Assembly (NCBI GenBank): GCA_964022665.1
Contig: CAXIDF010000001.1
Coordinates: 496,001-560,000 of the forward strand
Reading direction: 5' to 3'
Source: Haliea sp964022665
Lineage (GTDB): Bacteria; Pseudomonadota; Gammaproteobacteria; Pseudomonadales; Halieaceae
Length of the DNA stretch: 64,000 nucleotides
Shown: in pieces, positions 61,202-64,000 of the stretch
How positions within the stretch are numbered: the first letter of the stretch is position 1
Layout of the letters: each line of letters begins with the position of its first letter
Translations under genes and position numbers: made by a program
Notes under the pieces: model-generated
Told to the model about the DNA's origin: nothing
Databases searched by the model: none
What the model saw: only the letters and a program-made list of their open reading frames with translations

Positions 61202-62467
61202 ATGCAATTGGCCGATATCACTATTGACGACCTCGCGCACCCCGTCCTCACCGACGCGCAGCGTGCAGCGCACGAATACACGCGTTCCCTGCAGGTGGAC
61301 CTCACCCCGGCCTCTATCATGGCGGAAGCCGAGGTTAAGACAGGATTGCAGGACTGGGGCGCGATGGACTTCCATGAGCGCCTGCAACTGCTATGCGATG
61401 AATGGAGTAGTGATGGCGGCCTGACCAATATTGGCCGCATGAGCCTGCGCGGCAAACTGCTGCAACATGCAACGAGCCGGTTGTTGATCCACGACACGTT
61501 CAAGCGGCATCCGGAAATCCACGACATCCAGATCAAAGAGCCGATCATCGTCGCCGGCCTGCCACGCTCCGGAACGACGCACCTGCTGAACCTGATGGCG
61601 GCCGATCCACGCCTGCGCGCCCTGCCGCTGTGGGAGTCCTATGAGCCGGTGCCGTTGCCCAGTGAAGCCGATAGCGAGGCCGCTATCGACCCGCGCTACC
61701 AGCGCTGCGAGGAGGCCTGGCAGAACATGCAGCTGATGACGCCTCACCTTGCCGCCATGCACCCGATGAACCCCGATCATATCCACGAGGAACTGGAGCT
61801 GATGGGGCCGAATTTCGCGTCCTACAATTATGAGTGGCTGAGTTTTTCCCCGCGCTGGCGCGACCATTACTACCGGGAAGACCAGACGCCTCATTACGCG
61901 TACATGCGCGATGTATTGAAGCTGCTCACCTGGCAGCAACGCGATACCCCGCTGCCGACACGCTGGGTACTGAAATGTCCGCAGCATCTGGAGCAGTTAC
62001 CCGTGCTGCGCAAGGTCTTTCCGGATGCCACTGTGGCGGTGACCCACCGGGATCCGGTGGACGTGATCCAATCCTCAGTCACCATGCTGGCCTACGGACA
62101 GCGCATGAGCCGAAAAAGCGTCATGACCACGGAGCTGCTGGATTACTGGAGCGACCGGGTCGAGCATCTCCTGCGCGCCTGTGTGCGCGATCGCGCTGCC
62201 TATCCCGCGGCGCAGTCCATCGACGTGCCGTTTCGCCAGCTCATCCGCGACGACGTGGGCATGGTCGAGCGCATCTACCACAAAGCCGGGCTGGCAATGA
62301 CCGATACCGCGCGCACCGCGCTTTCTACCTTTGCCACCGAGCACCAGTCCGACTACGGCCGTGTGCGTTACGACCTCAAGGGCCAGTTCGGTATCAGCCC
62401 CGATGAGCTGCGAGAACGCTTCAATTTTTACTTTGATGCCTTTCCCTTTTTGCGCAAGGAAGACTGA
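61202..62467 (+). CDS. Sulfotransferase family protein
   Basis: A 421-residue protein of the bacterial sulfotransferase family (Sulfotransfer_3). The PAPS 5'-phosphosulfate loop is GLPRSGTTHLL at 119-129 and the 3'-phosphate site VTHRDPVDVIQSS near residue 281. The N-terminal 110 residues form a helical extension typical of this bacterial group. It would transfer sulfate from PAPS to a hydroxyl group. ATG 61202 has Shine-Dalgarno AAGGAG. Its neighbour resembles an alkylsulfatase. Confidence 0.9.
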   Translation: MQLADITIDDLAHPVLTDAQRAAHEYTRSLQVDLTPASIMAEAEVKTGLQDWGAMDFHERLQLLCDEWSSDGGLTNIGRMSLRGKLLQHATSRLLIHDTFKRHPEIHDIQIKEPIIVAGLPRSGTTHLLNLMAADPRLRALPLWESYEPVPLPSEADSEAAIDPRYQRCEEAWQNMQLMTPHLAAMHPMNPDHIHEELELMGPNFASYNYEWLSFSPRWRDHYYREDQTPHYAYMRDVLKLLTWQQRDTPLPTRWVLKCPQHLEQLPVLRKVFPDATVAVTHRDPVDVIQSSVTMLAYGQRMSRKSVMTTELLDYWSDRVEHLLRACVRDRAAYPAAQSIDVPFRQLIRDDVGMVERIYHKAGLAMTDTARTALSTFATEHQSDYGRVRYDLKGQFGISPDELRERFNFYFDAFPFLRKED

Positions 62468-62471
62468 GCCG

Positions 62472-63224
62472 ATGCAAAATTCAGTGACATACAACTACTC
62501 GGGCGCTCTCGTGCTCGTGACGGGCGGCACCAGCGGCATCGGTTACGGTATCGCCAGCGCGTTTGCCGAAGCCGGTGCCACGGTAATGATTACCGGAACC
62601 CGGTCAGGCCCACAGGACTACAAGGACGTCGACCTGGCTGCGTTCGAGTACCGGCAATTGCGGCTCCAGGACACCGACGCGATACTGGCACTGGCGTCGA
62701 GCCTCGACGGGCTGGATATTCTGGTCAATAACGCCGGCGCCAGCATGCCCGCCGGCGACGAATGGACACATGAAGGTTTCGAGGAAGCGATACGCGTCAA
62801 CCTGTTGTCTGCCTTTCACATGGCGCGGGCCTGTTTCGATCACCTGAGCAACAGCACCCTGAGTGGCGGTGCCAGTGTTATCGGCATTGCCTCGCTGACC
62901 TCGTTCTTTGCCAACGAAATGACCCCGGGCTACGGGGCGGCGAAGGCCGGCATCGCCCAGATGGCGAAATCCATGGGCCTGACCTGGGCGCGCCATGGCA
63001 TACGCGCCAACGCCATCGCGGCCGGGCTTACCGACACGCGCATGACCGGCTTCATGAAGGATATTCCCGAGATGAACCAGCCGATCATTGACCGCACGCC
63101 CCTGCAGCGTTGGGGGCAACCGGCGGATATCGCCGGGGCTGCGTTGTATCTGTGCAGCGAGCAGGCGAGTTTTGTCACCGGGCAAACCCTGATCGTCGAT
63201 GGCGGCTACACCCTCGGGGTGTGA
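62472..63224 (+). CDS. SDR family oxidoreductase
   Basis: A 250-residue classical SDR. TGGTSGIGYGIA is the cofactor loop, NNAGAS is intact, and the active site has Ser in IASLTSF and YGAAK. ATG 62472 lies four bases after the sulfotransferase stop, so both belong to one operon. The cofactor loop is followed by TGTRSGP, an arginine compatible with NADP preference. The substrate is probably the alcohol or ketone handled by the alcohol dehydrogenase at the operon's start; this is inference. Confidence 0.92.
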   Translation: MQNSVTYNYSGALVLVTGGTSGIGYGIASAFAEAGATVMITGTRSGPQDYKDVDLAAFEYRQLRLQDTDAILALASSLDGLDILVNNAGASMPAGDEWTHEGFEEAIRVNLLSAFHMARACFDHLSNSTLSGGASVIGIASLTSFFANEMTPGYGAAKAGIAQMAKSMGLTWARHGIRANAIAAGLTDTRMTGFMKDIPEMNQPIIDRTPLQRWGQPADIAGAALYLCSEQASFVTGQTLIVDGGYTLGV

Positions 63225-63284
63225 TTGCCATGGTGACGCCAGTGTGGCCGGCCGCGATGGCTGCTGGCCGAGAGGTTCAGTCGA

Positions 63285-64000
63285 CTACGCCACGCCGTAA
63301 TGCGCTGCGGTTTCGTCCAGCGCCTGCAGCAGCTTTGCCACCAGCGTATCGATCTCTTCCCGGTTACTGATCAGGGGCGGTGCCATGATCATGGCGTCAC
63401 CTGTCTGGCGCACCATCAGCCCGTTGCTGTTGGCGCGGTCGCGACAGTGCACTGCGGCCTGGCTGTCGGGAGCCAGGCGAGCCCGGGTGTTCTTGTCGCG
63501 CACCAGTTCCACCGCAGCAAACATGCCCCTGCCGCGCACCTCGCCGACGATGGGGTGGTCTTGCAGGGCTTGCAGCTGGCTCTGGAAGTGGGGAGCGATC
63601 TGCTCTGCGGCAGTCTGGATGATGTTGGTCTCGCGCAACGTGTGCAGGGTGGCCAGGCCTGCGGCACAGGAGGCCGGGTGCCCGGAGTAAGTGACCCCGT
63701 GGGTGAATTCGCCGCCATGGGCCAGCAGCACATCCGCGATCTGGTCGCTGATCATCACGCCGCCGAGGGGAATGTAGCCATTGGTGATGGCCTTGGCGAA
63801 AGTCATCAACTGCGGGCGAATACCGTAGGTATCACTGCCAAACCACTGCCCGGTGCGGCCGAAGCCGCAGATGACTTCGTCGGCAATGAGCAGAATGTCG
63901 CGTTCGTCGCAGATCCGCTGGATCTCGGGCCAGTAGGTGTCCGGGGGCACGATTACGCCGCCGGCTCCCTGTATCGGTTCGGCGATGAAAGCGGCGACGT
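63285..64000 (-). CDS. Class III aminotransferase (PLP-dependent), 5' end missing
   Basis: The gene runs out of the window on the minus strand; 238 C-terminal residues are present. AAFIAEPIQGAGG, LLIADEVICGFGRTG (PLP-binding Asp) and FAKAITNGYIPLGGV (Schiff-base lysine) are class III omega-aminotransferase signatures. The C-terminal domain with GLMVRQTGDAMIMAPPL is complete. It transfers an amino group between an omega-amino compound and a keto acid. It converges on the SDR gene, 60 bases away. Confidence 0.92.
   Translation of the reverse strand, partial: VAAFIAEPIQGAGGVIVPPDTYWPEIQRICDERDILLIADEVICGFGRTGQWFGSDTYGIRPQLMTFAKAITNGYIPLGGVMISDQIADVLLAHGGEFTHGVTYSGHPASCAAGLATLHTLRETNIIQTAAEQIAPHFQSQLQALQDHPIVGEVRGRGMFAAVELVRDKNTRARLAPDSQAAVHCRDRANSNGLMVRQTGDAMIMAPPLISNREEIDTLVAKLLQALDETAAHYGVA

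Noticed and set aside
60077..61387. Minus-strand reading frame of 436 codons opposite the MBL and sulfotransferase genes
   Set aside because: No family motif, wrong codon composition and it crosses the gap between two coupled genes.
1..64000. CRISPR arrays, insertion sequences, prophage or tRNA genes
   Set aside because: I saw no regularly spaced repeats, transposase or integrase motifs, or tRNA-like cloverleaf sequences when reading through; a tRNAscan or ISfinder search would be needed to exclude small ones.

Overview
The window is a GC-rich, densely coded chromosomal segment of a Gram-negative bacterium, most likely a gammaproteobacterium. The evidence is a full set of lipid A/LPS-core genes (waaA, two LpxL-type acyltransferases, a Kdo-kinase-like gene, a heptosyltransferase-like gene), a ZnuD-like TonB-dependent receptor, hemN behind an Anr/FNR-type box, rlmA, ubiX and a diheme cytochrome c4. 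The many catabolic genes (Rieske oxygenase, short-chain dehydrogenases, acyl-CoA ligase, HSL-type esterases) would suit a marine, lipid- or steroid-degrading lineage such as the OM60/Halieaceae group; that placement is inference. I see no tRNA or rRNA genes, insertion sequences, prophage or CRISPR array, and no gene-free stretch above about 300 bases.

Layout. 0-6.7 kb: end of a TonB-dependent receptor, a GNAT acetyltransferase, ubiX, an MFS exporter overlapping an SDR, a tandem-cupin protein divergent from a D-2-hydroxyacid dehydrogenase, and an AraC regulator. 6.6-12.7 kb (minus strand): glutathione reductase, then an ABC ATPase, a fused permease/GldG protein, a DUF4340 protein and the AraC gene, the last four joined by three successive GTGA stop/start overlaps. 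12.8-24.5 kb: DUF481 outer-membrane protein, DAHP synthase, GPH symporter, zinc-ribbon protein, cytochrome c4, histone H1-like protein, PQQ-type sugar dehydrogenase, hemN and a large S8 lipoprotein protease.

24.7-28.6 kb is a four-gene plus-strand catabolic operon: amidohydrolase, Rieske oxygenase, SDR and acetoacetate-decarboxylase-like protein. Facing it is an exported catalase-peroxidase with a clear terminator. 31-44.9 kb holds a diguanylate cyclase, iron-type alcohol dehydrogenase, two HSL-family hydrolases, an MBL hydrolase, an EamA transporter, an acyl-CoA ligase, a quinone-oxidoreductase-like MDR protein, a GlpD-like flavoprotein, a DUF805 protein, a DUF4124/peptidase fusion and rlmA.

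45-57 kb is the LPS core/lipid A region: DUF6165, GT9, Kdo-kinase-like protein, UDP-sugar epimerase, GT4, an O-antigen-ligase/GT2 fusion, a CDP-glycerol transferase-like protein, two lipid A acyltransferases, waaA and a CHI-like/DUF2878 pair. 57.2-64 kb is a second catabolic island: NTF2-like protein, TetR regulator, zinc alcohol dehydrogenase behind a perfect inverted repeat, alkylsulfatase-like MBL protein, sulfotransferase, SDR and a class III aminotransferase cut by the window end. The most unusual points are the sulfotransferase/alkylsulfatase-like island, the WaaL-GT2 fusion, the GTGA-coupled Gld-like transporter with its own AraC regulator, and the Rieske/amidohydrolase operon.
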